A stretch of 64,000 nt of DNA from Armatimonadota bacterium (GCA_018268375.1 JAFDWS010000002.1:310001-374000); one strand, 5' to 3'. Positions 7,192 to 15,832 are shown, counted from the first letter of the stretch. Numbers and translations are program-made. The notes: a model not told the origin generated them from the letters alone.

Positions 7192-7587
7192 ATGTCGGTT
7201 AAAGAAGACACTTGGGTACAGTCCGAGTTTAAGGACTTGGACGAAGACACACGCGGCTTTTACCTCGAGCGCATACTGCGGCATTTGCAAATCCTGGGAC
7301 TCGAGCACGTGAAAGTGCATCTGCACTCTGGCCGGGAGTTCCCTCATCACGCTACTGCGTGGTGCGACACGACATGGTGTCCGTACAGTTTGGTAGGTCC
7401 ACAGGGTTGTGCCCCGAGGACACCGTTCGACCAAATTCTCACGAGTGTAAAAGCGTCTGACGACGCACTGGACTTTTACTGCACTCAGAGGGCGCTTGTC
7501 CAACCGTGGCGCGAACCTGGCCCCCCGGGGTCGTTCTACACTGGTGCGACATACGAACACTGGCGCGGGCTTTACACAATCAGGTAG
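7192..7587 (+). CDS. Unknown 131-aa protein
   Basis: TATAAT ends 8 nt before ATG 7192, so it is probably expressed from its own leaderless promoter within the tail of the HAD gene. The N-terminus is helical (EDTRGFYLERILRHLQILG); a His/Cys cluster (HPHHATAWCDTTWC-like, residues ~50-63) could bind metal. No family recognised. Confidence 0.65.
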   Translation: MSVKEDTWVQSEFKDLDEDTRGFYLERILRHLQILGLEHVKVHLHSGREFPHHATAWCDTTWCPYSLVGPQGCAPRTPFDQILTSVKASDDALDFYCTQRALVQPWREPGPPGSFYTGATYEHWRGLYTIR

Positions 7588-7596
7588 CATTGATTC

Positions 7597-7857
7597 ATGG
7601 ACGTCATCCTGAGTCTCATTGCCCACGACCAAGTCACATCTTCCAACCCAACCGAACAAGTGGGGTTTTTCCGTCGCCGTGGAGAGTTGCGCGAAAGCTC
7701 CGAGCTTGCGGCCGCGGGCACGTCCGTCGAGGCACCTTTGCGGACCTATTTGGCCGCGTTCTTCCACGATGGCACAGAAGAGTGCAAGAAGGCATACTTT
7801 GCGGCCAGGGACGCCCTCAAGACCGCTGTGGAAGAGCACAGGGCGGCAGTGGGTTAG
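7597..7857 (+). CDS. Unknown 86-aa helical protein
   Basis: TAGCAT ends 6 nt before ATG 7597. The product is predicted almost entirely helical with an Ala/Glu-rich C-terminal helix (AYFAARDALKTAVEEHRAA). The 3' end overlaps the convergent neighbour by 4 bp. No known family. Confidence 0.6.
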   Translation: MDVILSLIAHDQVTSSNPTEQVGFFRRRGELRESSELAAAGTSVEAPLRTYLAAFFHDGTEECKKAYFAARDALKTAVEEHRAAVG

Positions 7858-8252
7858 TCCTCTGCCAGTGTCAGGTAAGTGATGTGCCGCACTTCCAACA
7901 CCACTCCGTGGCCGTGGTGATAGGCGTACACCCCTGACAGTTTGAAGTGCGCCTCGCCTGATGCGATGTCAGAGTAGCAGGTGGTCATGACGCCCTTGGG
8001 CAGCGCGGAGTCTTCCAACCATTCGTCGACGTACGTGTCGTCGTCGTCTTCGAGCAAATGATAGTGTCCTGCTTCGGCAAAGACTTCGTCCGCTTGAGTG
8101 TACGTTTCACAAAGCCGGCCTGGCACCGACGTCAATGCCACTTCCTTGTGCCCAGAGGCTGCGTACAGCCTCAACGCTTCTTGATGGGCTTCGTCTGTCT
8201 TGTCGAACACCACGTAGCCCTGTTGGAGCAAATAAGGGTGCGTCAACTGCAT
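7854..8252 (-). CDS. Unknown 132-aa protein
   Basis: The first possible start is at 8291, but TACACT ends 7 nt before ATG 8252, so I start there. The sequence contains an acidic cluster (LLEDDDDTYVDEW) and a His-rich stretch (YAYHHGHGVV). No family recognised. Confidence 0.6.
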   Translation of the reverse strand: MQLTHPYLLQQGYVVFDKTDEAHQEALRLYAASGHKEVALTSVPGRLCETYTQADEVFAEAGHYHLLEDDDDTYVDEWLEDSALPKGVMTTCYSDIASGEAHFKLSGVYAYHHGHGVVLEVRHITYLTLAED

Positions 8253-8266
8253 GAGGCCTAGTGTAC

Positions 8267-8542
8267 CTAAGGCGGGGAGCCTTCGTCCCACCAGCCGTCG
8301 AACTGGCCTACGAACTTTGCGTAAGCGTCGTTCTCTCCTTGGGCCTCGTAGGTGTACGGTTTACCGTTGCTGTCTGTCGCGCTGCGGCCCTCCATCGGTA
8401 CGCCGCAGAGTGCTCGCACCATTTGGTCGATGACCCACATTTTGTGGTGCCCACCGTCGCAGACGCCAGCCTCAGCCAGGCCGAGTGCTTTGGCAATACG
8501 TTCCTGTAGTTCTTCGACAGTCGCCGTGCTCGTTTCTTTCAC
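8267..8542 (-). CDS. Conserved phage unknown protein (HHKMWVIDQMVR family)
   Basis: A 91-aa protein with GHHKMWVIDQMVRALCG in the middle and NDAYAKFVGQFDGWWDEGSPP at the C-terminus. This arrangement resembles a small protein family common in actinobacteriophages whose members end in a D-x-G-x-x-P block; function unknown. GTG start with TAGACT upstream. Confidence 0.75.
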   Translation of the reverse strand: MKETSTATVEELQERIAKALGLAEAGVCDGGHHKMWVIDQMVRALCGVPMEGRSATDSNGKPYTYEAQGENDAYAKFVGQFDGWWDEGSPP

Positions 8543-8552
8543 AGTGCCCAGT

Positions 8553-8768
8553 CTACCATTTCCCGAACTCTCCGCGCTGCTCTCGAACGTCCAAGTCTGT
8601 CTGTTCGGCCTGCCACTTTTTGACGTCTTGGACTTTTTGCCGAAGGCGCATCATTTCGCTGTCGAACCTATGCCTCATCTCCGGAAAGTCGTCGTCAACA
8701 ATTTCAGTCGAGCGGAAAGCGTAGGCCAGGTCGAGGAACCTTTCGATTTCGTCTTGTTCGATGCGCAT
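8553..8768 (-). CDS. Unknown 71-aa coiled-coil protein
   Basis: Short charged helical protein (IERFLDLAYAF, then MRLRQKVQDVKKWQAEQ). It sits 3 nt downstream of the 8772-9113 gene and 10 nt upstream of the next, so it belongs to a four-gene leftward cluster. Confidence 0.6.
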   Translation of the reverse strand: MRIEQDEIERFLDLAYAFRSTEIVDDDFPEMRHRFDSEMMRLRQKVQDVKKWQAEQTDLDVREQRGEFGKW

Positions 8769-8771
8769 GTT

Positions 8772-9113
8772 CTACCCCTCGCGGCCGAACAGTCGACCCC
8801 ACCAGCCACGGCGTCTTTCGGCAGTCTGGAACTTTTTTAGCGCACGAAGCGCCTCATCGCGCTCTTTGGCAATTTGGTCGCCGACTTTGACGTGTTCGCC
8901 GATAAGTCCCCACACGTCGGGGTAGCAAATGGTGCAATCGGCTGTTTTTTGTTGATGGCGTGAGCAGAAACTGGGATGGTCTTCGGGGTAAGCGCGCTTG
9001 ACAAGGGTCACACAGTCTTTCACCTTGTCAGCGAGTTCTGCGTGAGTGTACTTACCAGGCTCGAGGCCTAGTTCTTTGGCGATTTTGTCAAGCACTTTCG
9101 GTTGTGCGCCCAT
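8772..9113 (-). CDS. Unknown protein with His/Cys motif
   Basis: A 113-aa protein starting at ATG 9113 with TAGAAT 7 nt upstream. Residues ~49-64 (CSRHQQKTADCTICYP) form a C-x2-H-x6-C-x2-C pattern that could hold zinc. The C-terminus is basic (AERRRGWWGRLFGREG). First gene of the leftward cluster down to 7854. Confidence 0.65.
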   Translation of the reverse strand: MGAQPKVLDKIAKELGLEPGKYTHAELADKVKDCVTLVKRAYPEDHPSFCSRHQQKTADCTICYPDVWGLIGEHVKVGDQIAKERDEALRALKKFQTAERRRGWWGRLFGREG

Positions 9114-9147
9114 GAACGTTATTCTACCCTCTGTGCTACAATTTGAT
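9114..9147. promoter_or_regulatory. Divergent pair of leaderless promoters
   Basis: In 34 bp the minus-strand TAGAAT (9121-9126) lies 7 nt from ATG 9113 and the plus-strand TACAAT (9137-9142) lies 5 nt from ATG 9148. There is no room for a ribosome binding site on either side. This is the clearest illustration of leaderless transcription in the window. Confidence 0.7.
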
Positions 9148-10947
9148 ATGCCAATCTTGGCTGAGAAGACACGTTTCTGTGCCCCGTTGTGGTCTGAAGA
9201 GCGCAGCGCAGGCGCCCACGCCCTGCGTGCCCGACTAGACGGAATGGGGTACTCACACAAAACACTGTACTCGTTCGAGATGAGACGGGACAAACGGCAC
9301 GCCGAGCTCACCTTGTTGGCCAACCATCCTGCCGGTCCGGAGTGCGACCAGATGTTGCAGTTTTCGTGTCTGGAAGGCCATTTGCTGTTGCGATTCCAGT
9401 TGGGTTTCCAACTAGCCAGTTTGAACCCTTGGGCTCTTGACGCGGCCGCAGAAGAGGCAGACCCGGCAACTAGGGGACTGCGCTTGTTGCGCGAACTTGT
9501 CTCGGGCTTTGAAGTTTTTCCAAACACGAACCTGGCGTCAGAACTTGCACATTGTTTCATGGTGCACACCAGGGTGCTTGAGAACTATCCCAACCACTGG
9601 GTTTTGATGCACCAGTCTGGTGCATCCGACATCGAGTTGGCGTTTCTACTCAACACCAAAAAAACTGGCCGAGACCCGACTTTGGACGTTTCCATAGCTC
9701 ATTTGGAGCAGTTGGTCATAGACTGGTATCCCCGTTTTGTGTCCCAGCGCGCAAGTGACTTGGAAGCGTTGGACAAGGCGCTGGAGAAGTACCGCAAGGT
9801 GTACTGGCGCGGTGACGCTCCGCGGGTCTACGACCGCATGATTGTGGCACAACCAGAGTTTTACGGAGTGTCCCCCAAGGTCGTCGCTGACATCAACTTG
9901 TGCACCGGCCACGGCATGGACCCGTACATTGTTTTGGGGCTTGCAAAGGTTTTTGGCAAAGGTTGGCGCGACTACGTGCGCCGTTTTGTGGACAACCCAG
10001 ACGTACGCACGTTGTTGGCCAGGCCAGACTTGTGCGAACACTTGGCCAGTGGAGACATCAACCTCGTGAAAAGAGCGTTCGTCGGCACGCACCCAGGAAT
10101 GCACGAGTACCGTTGGATGGCATTGAACATTCATGACGCCGGGTATTGGCTGAGTGCCCCATTGGCCGATGCTGGAGGAAAAGAACTTGGCAAGTACATG
10201 ATGCGTTATGACTATGCAAAGAACCGCCCGTGGTCGCGCATTGTGGCGAAGAACTGGCATAACCTGACGCCCGAACAACGCAAAATGCATCCTAAAGAAA
10301 TTGGAGAAGTCCTGATGGCGCAAGCCAAAAAGGAACTGGATGCAGCATTGTCTGTACTGCCTACTGGTCTGCGCAACGAAGTGGAGAAGTGGGTGTTGTT
10401 GGAAGAGCCCGACGTCGAGCGGCTCGCGGCCGTCATCGAGTCTGTTTGGCAAACGTACACTGAGGCCAAAAAAGTCCCTCTGCCTTCCTGGGCCTCAGTG
10501 TCGGCACAAGCAGGCGACTGGTCGGCGCGGTTTTTTCCACGTTGTGACCCCAAGGTGCTCTTTATCGGTCACTACACCAATTGTTGTCAACACGTTTGTG
10601 GCTCCGCAGAGTCGTCAGCTGTACATTCGTGTTCGTCACCAAACGCTGCATTGTTGGGCATATACCGGCACAAGAAGCTCGTCGGCTGCAGTTGGGTCTG
10701 GGAAGGCAAAGACGGCCGAGTGTGCTTTGACAACGTGGAGGCTTTACGCGGTGAACGTGACCAAGAAGTCTTTCAAGCGCTCTTGACCAGCTTGGCAAAC
10801 CAACTTCCAGGCAAAGTCACCGCCGGCGTAGGGCACACGCACGCACCGTTCAAGGGGCACAAAAGGTACAAGAACGGGAAAAGGTTCTTGCCCGAGGGCT
10901 ACGACGGGTACTCAGACGCCGACACGTACGTGGTGCTTAAAGTATAA
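9148..10947 (+). CDS. Large protein with acetyltransferase-like (PcfJ-type) C-terminus
   Basis: A 599-aa protein. The first ~400 residues are helical and unassigned. The C-terminal ~150 residues contain GHYTNCCQHVCG, a SPNAALLGIYRHKKLVGCSWVW stretch and CFDNVEA. These match the pattern of a GNAT-like domain found in PcfJ-type plasmid and phage proteins, where TxCCQ is followed by a beta-hairpin ending SWVWR and a DN-x-E strand. The role of that family is unclear. Only TACAAT (5 nt upstream of ATG 9148) supports the start; translation could otherwise begin at 9046. Confidence 0.75.
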   Translation: MPILAEKTRFCAPLWSEERSAGAHALRARLDGMGYSHKTLYSFEMRRDKRHAELTLLANHPAGPECDQMLQFSCLEGHLLLRFQLGFQLASLNPWALDAAAEEADPATRGLRLLRELVSGFEVFPNTNLASELAHCFMVHTRVLENYPNHWVLMHQSGASDIELAFLLNTKKTGRDPTLDVSIAHLEQLVIDWYPRFVSQRASDLEALDKALEKYRKVYWRGDAPRVYDRMIVAQPEFYGVSPKVVADINLCTGHGMDPYIVLGLAKVFGKGWRDYVRRFVDNPDVRTLLARPDLCEHLASGDINLVKRAFVGTHPGMHEYRWMALNIHDAGYWLSAPLADAGGKELGKYMMRYDYAKNRPWSRIVAKNWHNLTPEQRKMHPKEIGEVLMAQAKKELDAALSVLPTGLRNEVEKWVLLEEPDVERLAAVIESVWQTYTEAKKVPLPSWASVSAQAGDWSARFFPRCDPKVLFIGHYTNCCQHVCGSAESSAVHSCSSPNAALLGIYRHKKLVGCSWVWEGKDGRVCFDNVEALRGERDQEVFQALLTSLANQLPGKVTAGVGHTHAPFKGHKRYKNGKRFLPEGYDGYSDADTYVVLKV

Positions 10948-10954
10948 TTCAGAC

Positions 10955-11344
10955 ATGTACGGCGCATTGAGTTTTTGCAGTTTCTTAGCATACTTTGGGC
11001 TGCACATTGTTGCGATACGGTGGAAATGGCTTAGGCAAGCACCACGACGACAGCACGTCGTTAGGATACTTGCCTATTTAATGCTTCTGCCGATGGTTTG
11101 GATGCTGTTCCAAATATCGGTCTGGTTAGACCATGAGGCTGACGAACGAGGTTACTGTGACTCCGTGTTCGGCAGCGAACTGCCCCGCAGTCTTTTTCGT
11201 GTCTGCATAGAACGGCTGCTCAGTGTAGACGTACTCTTTGAGGGTTGCCGCATATTTGCCGTTGGCGATTTTCTCAGCGATTTGCTGTGGCTTGCCTTCT
11301 GTGACGGCCTGTTCTGTGGCCGCAGCAATGAACTTCGCCCGTGA
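10955..11344 (+). CDS. Small membrane protein overlapping EF-Ts antisense
   Basis: TATAAT ends 6 nt before ATG 10955. The first ~65 residues hold two membrane spans (about 5-23 and 39-58). The remaining half lies antisense to the EF-Ts gene for 219 bp and has less convincing composition. Either the overlap is real or a small lysis-like membrane protein has been extended by read-through. Confidence 0.45.
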   Translation: MYGALSFCSFLAYFGLHIVAIRWKWLRQAPRRQHVVRILAYLMLLPMVWMLFQISVWLDHEADERGYCDSVFGSELPRSLFRVCIERLLSVDVLFEGCRIFAVGDFLSDLLWLAFCDGLFCGRSNELRP

Positions 11345-11923
11345 TAGCTGGTCGACGCTTTCGACATTGACCTCTCGTGGCGCCATGGCGACCACCTGTG
11401 CCGCAAGAGCAAGTTCCACCTCACGGGAGGCTGGTTTGTCGGCGGTGTACGTCAAATACGCCGCACGCCGGCCATCGTGGTGCAGGTACACGGCCCGGTA
11501 GTCCGTGGTCGGCTCTGGTCTGTAGACCTCGAGCCCGATTTCTTCTTTGAACTTCCAGACTGCGTCCTTGAAACGCTGGGTGACTTCGCCTTCGTCCCTG
11601 CCGACCGCAAAACTGTTGGCAGCCTGTTGTACTGCTTCCATGAAGTCTAGGTTTTTTGCGACAAAGTCGGTCTGACAACGACCCGTGACAAACACCAAAG
11701 CGTCGGTCTCAGCGTCCTGAGCAGCGGTGAGGTAACCGTTGTCAGGGCGAGAAGCCAGTTCAATAGACTGCCCCTTTTGCTTAAGCAGCTCTTTGGCGGC
11801 ATTTAGGTCGCCGTCTGACTCATTGACCGCCCAGACACAGTCTTGATAGGGCGCCAGCGTTTCTTCTCGAAGCTGTTTGACCAGCCCGCGGCGTACTTCT
11901 TGGGACAATTCGGCGGTTGACAT
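11126..11923 (-). CDS. tsf: Elongation factor Ts
   Basis: A 265-aa EF-Ts, the guanine nucleotide exchange factor of EF-Tu. The N-terminal UBA-like domain (VKQLREETLAPYQDCVWAV, then SDGDLNAAKELLKQKG) and the TDFVAK motif (residues 85-90, which contacts the EF-Tu G domain) are clear. The C-terminal module KPQQIAEKIANGK...FYADTKKTAGQF is also typical. Length is normal for the family. I start at ATG 11923 because TACACT lies 6 nt upstream. Phage-encoded EF-Ts is known from huge phages and probably boosts translation late in infection. Confidence 0.93.
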   Translation of the reverse strand: MSTAELSQEVRRGLVKQLREETLAPYQDCVWAVNESDGDLNAAKELLKQKGQSIELASRPDNGYLTAAQDAETDALVFVTGRCQTDFVAKNLDFMEAVQQAANSFAVGRDEGEVTQRFKDAVWKFKEEIGLEVYRPEPTTDYRAVYLHHDGRRAAYLTYTADKPASREVELALAAQVVAMAPREVNVESVDQLSRAKFIAAATEQAVTEGKPQQIAEKIANGKYAATLKEYVYTEQPFYADTKKTAGQFAAEHGVTVTSFVSLMV

Positions 11924-11937
11924 AAGACCAGTGTACC

Positions 11938-12276
11938 TCAACCAAGAATGTCAGAGGCCTTATAGTAGCCCACAAAGCGATTGTCTCCGACACTGATTTT
12001 TTGCGTCGGGCGCATGGGGACTAGCTCTGGGGCAAAGGCTTCATACGGTCCGACGCAGTATGGAGCATTGTCAAAAATGGCCACCAGGTCGTAGTTCTTA
12101 CCACCATACCACTGGTACACATGACCGTAAGGCTCAGGCAATCCGGCTCCATTGGGCCCCAAGTGATTCACAAGGGCACGAAGTTCGTCATCGCCGTTGT
12201 ACTCGACAATAGCGACACTGTAAGAGTGACTGTGTTGTTCAGTCGGGTGAGTGTGCCTGCTGAAGACTGCGTACAT
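11938..12276 (-). CDS. Unknown 112-aa protein
   Basis: ATG 12276 follows TATCCT by 6 nt. Upstream codons to 12357 overlap the next gene and are probably not used. The product has a His-rich start (SRHTHPTEQHSHSYSV) and a beta-rich body. No family recognised. Confidence 0.6.
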   Translation of the reverse strand: MYAVFSRHTHPTEQHSHSYSVAIVEYNGDDELRALVNHLGPNGAGLPEPYGHVYQWYGGKNYDLVAIFDNAPYCVGPYEAFAPELVPMRPTQKISVGDNRFVGYYKASDILG

Positions 12277-12290
12277 GTCTCCAGGATACC

Positions 12291-12887
12291 CTAATACCAA
12301 TCGAGCGCCGCATCCAATGCATTGGTCAACACTGGTTGCGACCAATGGACCTCCCACACTCTGAGGGGGTTTATTACCGCGAACCCTTTGTCTCCATTGC
12401 CGCTTCGGAAGCAGTGTATGCCAAGATGGTCAGCAGCAGGCAGTAAGTACAACGTATCTTTTTGCAGATGTGGGGAACAACAAGGCAAAACCGAGACGCG
12501 GTCTTCAGGCACAGGTAAAAAGTTCGCTATTGCTGGATGTGCCAGTACATGGCACCGGTCTTCTTCGTACATGTGCCTGTATTCGCTCACTAGTTCGACG
12601 TACACCCGCCACGTCAATTCTCGGTACGCATGTTTCAAACTAGTGGTTTGCACGACTTGTTGGAACACCCGCGGCAACAAGGCATCGAACTCCTCATCAG
12701 TCAGGCCTGAAACCATGGGCAATGAGAACGTGTCGTCGAAATTCTTTTTGTGACAAAAATGCGCGTCGCCTTGTGCGTTTGTTAGGCATACCGCAGGGTT
12801 GTCGTGCATGAATTGAAAGATAGGGTCGCAAAGCGCTGCGTCTCCTTCCCAAGTGTCCATGTCGGTACAAGCGACCAGGAATCTCAC
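12291..12887 (-). CDS. Unknown 198-aa protein with C-terminal LD tag
   Basis: I start at GTG 12887, 8 nt after the stop of the C39-like gene. The body contains NPAVCLTNAQGDAHFCHKKN and a GNGDKGFAVINPLRVWEVHW strand pair just before the C-terminus TNALDAALDWY, a strong match to the shared tag. The pre-tag strands resemble those of the 15296-15832 and 44648-45247 proteins, so these may be distant paralogues. Confidence 0.65.
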   Translation of the reverse strand: MRFLVACTDMDTWEGDAALCDPIFQFMHDNPAVCLTNAQGDAHFCHKKNFDDTFSLPMVSGLTDEEFDALLPRVFQQVVQTTSLKHAYRELTWRVYVELVSEYRHMYEEDRCHVLAHPAIANFLPVPEDRVSVLPCCSPHLQKDTLYLLPAADHLGIHCFRSGNGDKGFAVINPLRVWEVHWSQPVLTNALDAALDWY

Positions 12888-12895
12888 TAGGTGCC

Positions 12896-13558
12896 TCAAC
12901 AGTCCTCCAACTCCACTGTCGGATACTCTACTTGCCGGCGCAGGAACCAAAAGCTGCCCATGCCATGTTCATGCATCAGTTCTCCGGCTTCCTCCCAATA
13001 CGTCCTGCCACCTTGGGCCGAGCACACGACATGCAGCTCGACTCGCAAACCTTTTGCCTTGCCGTTTTCCCGTGCCCAATACCGTCGCACACCGTCGATA
13101 AGAACGATATGGTCACCATCGTTCCACTTGCCGTCTTTGGTCCGCGGTCCTTCACCATCGTACGCTATCGAAGTCCAACCGACGTATTCACGGCGCAGAT
13201 AGCCTTCGACCATGTCGGCGGTGTCATACGCAAGTCCTCCAAGCAGGCGGTGGTAGTTGTGCGGCCACCTCTCAGGCTCGTACTCTGGCCTAACGATGTC
13301 TGCTGTGTAATCCAGCCAATAGCCGGCCTGGTGCGCGTTTGAGAACGTCTTTCGGTATCCAGGCCAACTGTGTACGAACACGGGGTCTCCACTGTGCCCT
13401 TCTTGATAGAAGAACTCAAACGCTTGCTCGAACGTTATTGGTTTTTCTGGGTACATCCACCTCAGGGCAGCGACCAGCCCGCAGCAAAAACAATCCCCAC
13501 CCTCTGACTTGAACGGCACAGGCTGGGGAAAACACGCGATATTGTGGCAAAACTCCAT
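12896..13558 (-). CDS. Papain-like/C39-like cysteine peptidase, putative
   Basis: A 220-aa protein with GGDCFCCGLVAALRWMYP near residues 21-38 (Cys in a Gly-rich loop before a helix) and GDHIVLIDGVRRYW near residue 148 (His at the start of a strand, Asp after it). This Cys...His...Asp order fits the C39/papain-like fold used by small peptidases and transglutaminase-like proteins. Which Cys is catalytic is not certain. CATAAT lies 11 nt before the ATG. The next gene follows after 8 nt. Confidence 0.6.
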   Translation of the reverse strand: MEFCHNIACFPQPVPFKSEGGDCFCCGLVAALRWMYPEKPITFEQAFEFFYQEGHSGDPVFVHSWPGYRKTFSNAHQAGYWLDYTADIVRPEYEPERWPHNYHRLLGGLAYDTADMVEGYLRREYVGWTSIAYDGEGPRTKDGKWNDGDHIVLIDGVRRYWARENGKAKGLRVELHVVCSAQGGRTYWEEAGELMHEHGMGSFWFLRRQVEYPTVELEDC

Positions 13559-13628
13559 GTTGCACGTAAATTATGCCCGGCTACTGCTCGTAGATTGTGC
13601 TCACTTGACACCGAACATTTTCATGACT

Positions 13629-14621
13629 TCATAGGGTCAACCCTGCCACTCCTGCCGATGCAGGAATGGTGAACAGCCACGCCAGTCCCATGGTCTTTGC
13701 CACGCCCCAGTTCACAGACTTCCACCGCTTTGCCGTGCCGACGCCGAAAATACTGCCTGAGATGACATGAGTGGTCGAAACGGGCATGCCTGAGTGCGCA
13801 GTGGCGAACAAGACCGTCGCTGCTGCCGTCTCGGCCGCAAAGCCATTGACCGGCTCGAGGCGGACAATCTTGTGTCCCATAGTCTTGATGATTCTCCAAC
13901 CTCCGCCTGCCGTGCCCAATGCCATGGCAAGTGCGCACGCAATGACTACCCACACCGGTATGTTGGGTGCCGACAAGACGCCTGCTGCCACCAACGCCAT
14001 GGTAATGATGCCCATAGACTTCTGTGCGTCGTTCTGCCCATGGGTGAACGCCATAGCGGCCGCCGAAAGGACTTGGAGCCGTTTGAAGAACGTTGAGGTA
14101 CCAGCGTTCTTGGCCTTGTGGAACAACAGATAAATGACTGCCATGATGACGAAACCCACGACGAGTCCAATAAGCGGAGACGTGAACAAGGGAATGAGCA
14201 CCTTTGGCACAAGACCATCTTTGGGCTTAGTGCCGAACCACACGAGCGCAGCAGGGCCCCCTGCACAAAAGGCGGCACCCACCAAACCGCCGATAAGAGC
14301 GTGAGAAGAGCTACTTGGAATACCGTACTTCCACGTGATGAGGTTCCACACAATGGCCCCAATCAGAGCGGAGAAAACAACAGCCTGACTGGCCACGTGG
14401 GGGTCTACAAGTCCACTTGCGATTGTCTTCGCGACGTTGGTGGAGAACATGGCTCCAATGAAGTTTAAGCCGGCGGCCATGACAATCGCCATACGCGGGG
14501 TCATGACCCTGGTGGAAACGACAGTGGCGATGGCGTTTGCGCTGTCGTGAAACCCGTTGATGTAGTCGAAGGCCAAGGCCACTACCACAATCAATACAAG
14601 CAACACGCCGATACTAAGCAT
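13629..14621 (-). CDS. pit: PiT-family inorganic phosphate transporter
   Basis: A 330-aa integral membrane protein with about ten hydrophobic spans and both PiT signature repeats: GFHDSANAIATVVSTR near residue 23 and HGQNDAQKSMGI near residue 195 (the GANDxAN-type repeats that bind phosphate and the coupling ion). Slightly short for the family but complete. It overlaps the stop of the upstream DUF47 gene by 8 nt, so the two are translationally coupled. Phage PiT genes are thought to keep an infected, phosphate-limited cell supplied. Confidence 0.93.
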   Translation of the reverse strand: MLSIGVLLVLIVVVALAFDYINGFHDSANAIATVVSTRVMTPRMAIVMAAGLNFIGAMFSTNVAKTIASGLVDPHVASQAVVFSALIGAIVWNLITWKYGIPSSSSHALIGGLVGAAFCAGGPAALVWFGTKPKDGLVPKVLIPLFTSPLIGLVVGFVIMAVIYLLFHKAKNAGTSTFFKRLQVLSAAAMAFTHGQNDAQKSMGIITMALVAAGVLSAPNIPVWVVIACALAMALGTAGGGWRIIKTMGHKIVRLEPVNGFAAETAAATVLFATAHSGMPVSTTHVISGSIFGVGTAKRWKSVNWGVAKTMGLAWLFTIPASAGVAGLTL

Positions 14622-15237
14622 ATTTGACCACCATGCTCTCGACCACGTTGGACGCGTCTTCGCACTTGTCCACGGCGCGCTCGATGCGGTCGTACAGTTC
14701 CTTCCAGATAATGATTTGCACCGGTTGGTCTTGCATAGTCTCGAACAAGGTGCCTAACGCTGCGCGGAACATTTGGTCAGTGTCGTTCTCAATGCTGTGC
14801 AGTTGCACGAACATGTCCTTGATGTCATTGAGCTTGGAGCCCTCTCCTAGCGCCACGACCGTCGTCTGCAGCTTTTTGGTCATCGCCACCAGGTTGGCGG
14901 CCATCGGTGCCAAATCTGGCCTCAAAGACTGGACTTTATAGATGGAAATACGAGTAGACGCAGACTCCACACAGTCGACAATGTCGTCCAGCCTGTCGGC
15001 GAGAGCGGACAAGTCTTCCTTGTCCATGGGTGTGACGAAAGCTTCGTCAATCTTTGTGCCAAGTTCGTGACGCACTTGGTCGGCAGCGTGCTCAATGGCC
15101 TTGATTTCCTGCACGTAATTGTTTGCGTTGCCAAAGTCGGCCAGCATCGCTTGGAACTGCACTGCGGACGACACTACAAAGTCCGTCTGCTGTGTCAAAA
15201 GGTCGAAAAAAGCGTTTTTGCGTTTGATGCCCAACAT
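14614..15237 (-). CDS. DUF47 PhoU-like phosphate transport accessory protein
   Basis: A 207-aa all-helical protein. The start MLGIKRKNAFFDLLTQQTDFVV, the AIEHAADQVRHELGTKIDEAFVTPMDKEDLSALADRLDDIVDCVE block (E/D-rich metal sites) and the length match the DUF47/PhoU-like proteins that sit upstream of pit in bacteria and regulate it. I start at ATG 15237 with TACACT 9 nt upstream; earlier codons would add 27 unlikely residues. Acts in the cytoplasm with the PiT permease. Confidence 0.92.
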   Translation of the reverse strand: MLGIKRKNAFFDLLTQQTDFVVSSAVQFQAMLADFGNANNYVQEIKAIEHAADQVRHELGTKIDEAFVTPMDKEDLSALADRLDDIVDCVESASTRISIYKVQSLRPDLAPMAANLVAMTKKLQTTVVALGEGSKLNDIKDMFVQLHSIENDTDQMFRAALGTLFETMQDQPVQIIIWKELYDRIERAVDKCEDASNVVESMVVKYA

Positions 15238-15295
15238 GAGAGCACGAGTGTACCACGCATGCGTCAAGAAGCGTACGTCAACCGGAAAAAGTGAC

Positions 15296-15832
15296 TCACC
15301 AACAGTCAAGTGCGTCATCTAGTCTGCTTAATGTGGCCGGACGTATGGTCGGCCACGTCAGGCAAGCCACACTGTTTTGGTAGACCGCAAACCCCATGTT
15401 CCCATTTTTATAAACCAGCTGACCCAGTTTCCTAGGTTTAGTCAGTACGTAAGCAACGCCTGGGGGGCACTCAAGCGATGTAATGAGCGCCCAGTGACGG
15501 GGGAACAAACGGGTCATTTCAGCTTCTTGCGGGTGTGTCAAAGCGCACCACGGAGGAATCGACAAGTCTAAGACACCGGAAGGGTAGAGGGGTCGAACGT
15601 TGTTGGAGTAAAACACGGCCCGAGCCAAAGCGACACAAAACGCCTTGTCCACCAAGTCGTTGGTCGCTCGGGGCATCATGGGTATGTCAGCGTTGCCAGG
15701 CCCGATATGGTGGAACTCCCCCGACCAACCCCTAGGACAAACTGCCTGATGGTCTATATGTGGGGAATTCGATGCGTACAATAGTTGCTCCGGTAAATTT
15801 GAAGGGCGCGGGGTGCATACAGAGATATTCAC
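15296..15832 (-). CDS. Unknown 178-aa protein with C-terminal LD tag
   Basis: GTG 15832 overlaps the stop of the upstream gene (GTGA) and is preceded by GGAGG. The protein ends TLSRLDDALDCW, a textbook copy of the tag. Before it, LVYKNGNMGFAVYQNSVACLTW resembles the strand pairs in other tagged proteins. No catalytic motif visible. Confidence 0.65.
   Translation of the reverse strand: MNISVCTPRPSNLPEQLLYASNSPHIDHQAVCPRGWSGEFHHIGPGNADIPMMPRATNDLVDKAFCVALARAVFYSNNVRPLYPSGVLDLSIPPWCALTHPQEAEMTRLFPRHWALITSLECPPGVAYVLTKPRKLGQLVYKNGNMGFAVYQNSVACLTWPTIRPATLSRLDDALDCW

Noticed and set aside
9646-10452. 268-aa minus-strand frame opposite the 599-aa protein
   Set aside because: Antisense shadow; the plus-strand frame has the promoter, domain match and natural composition.
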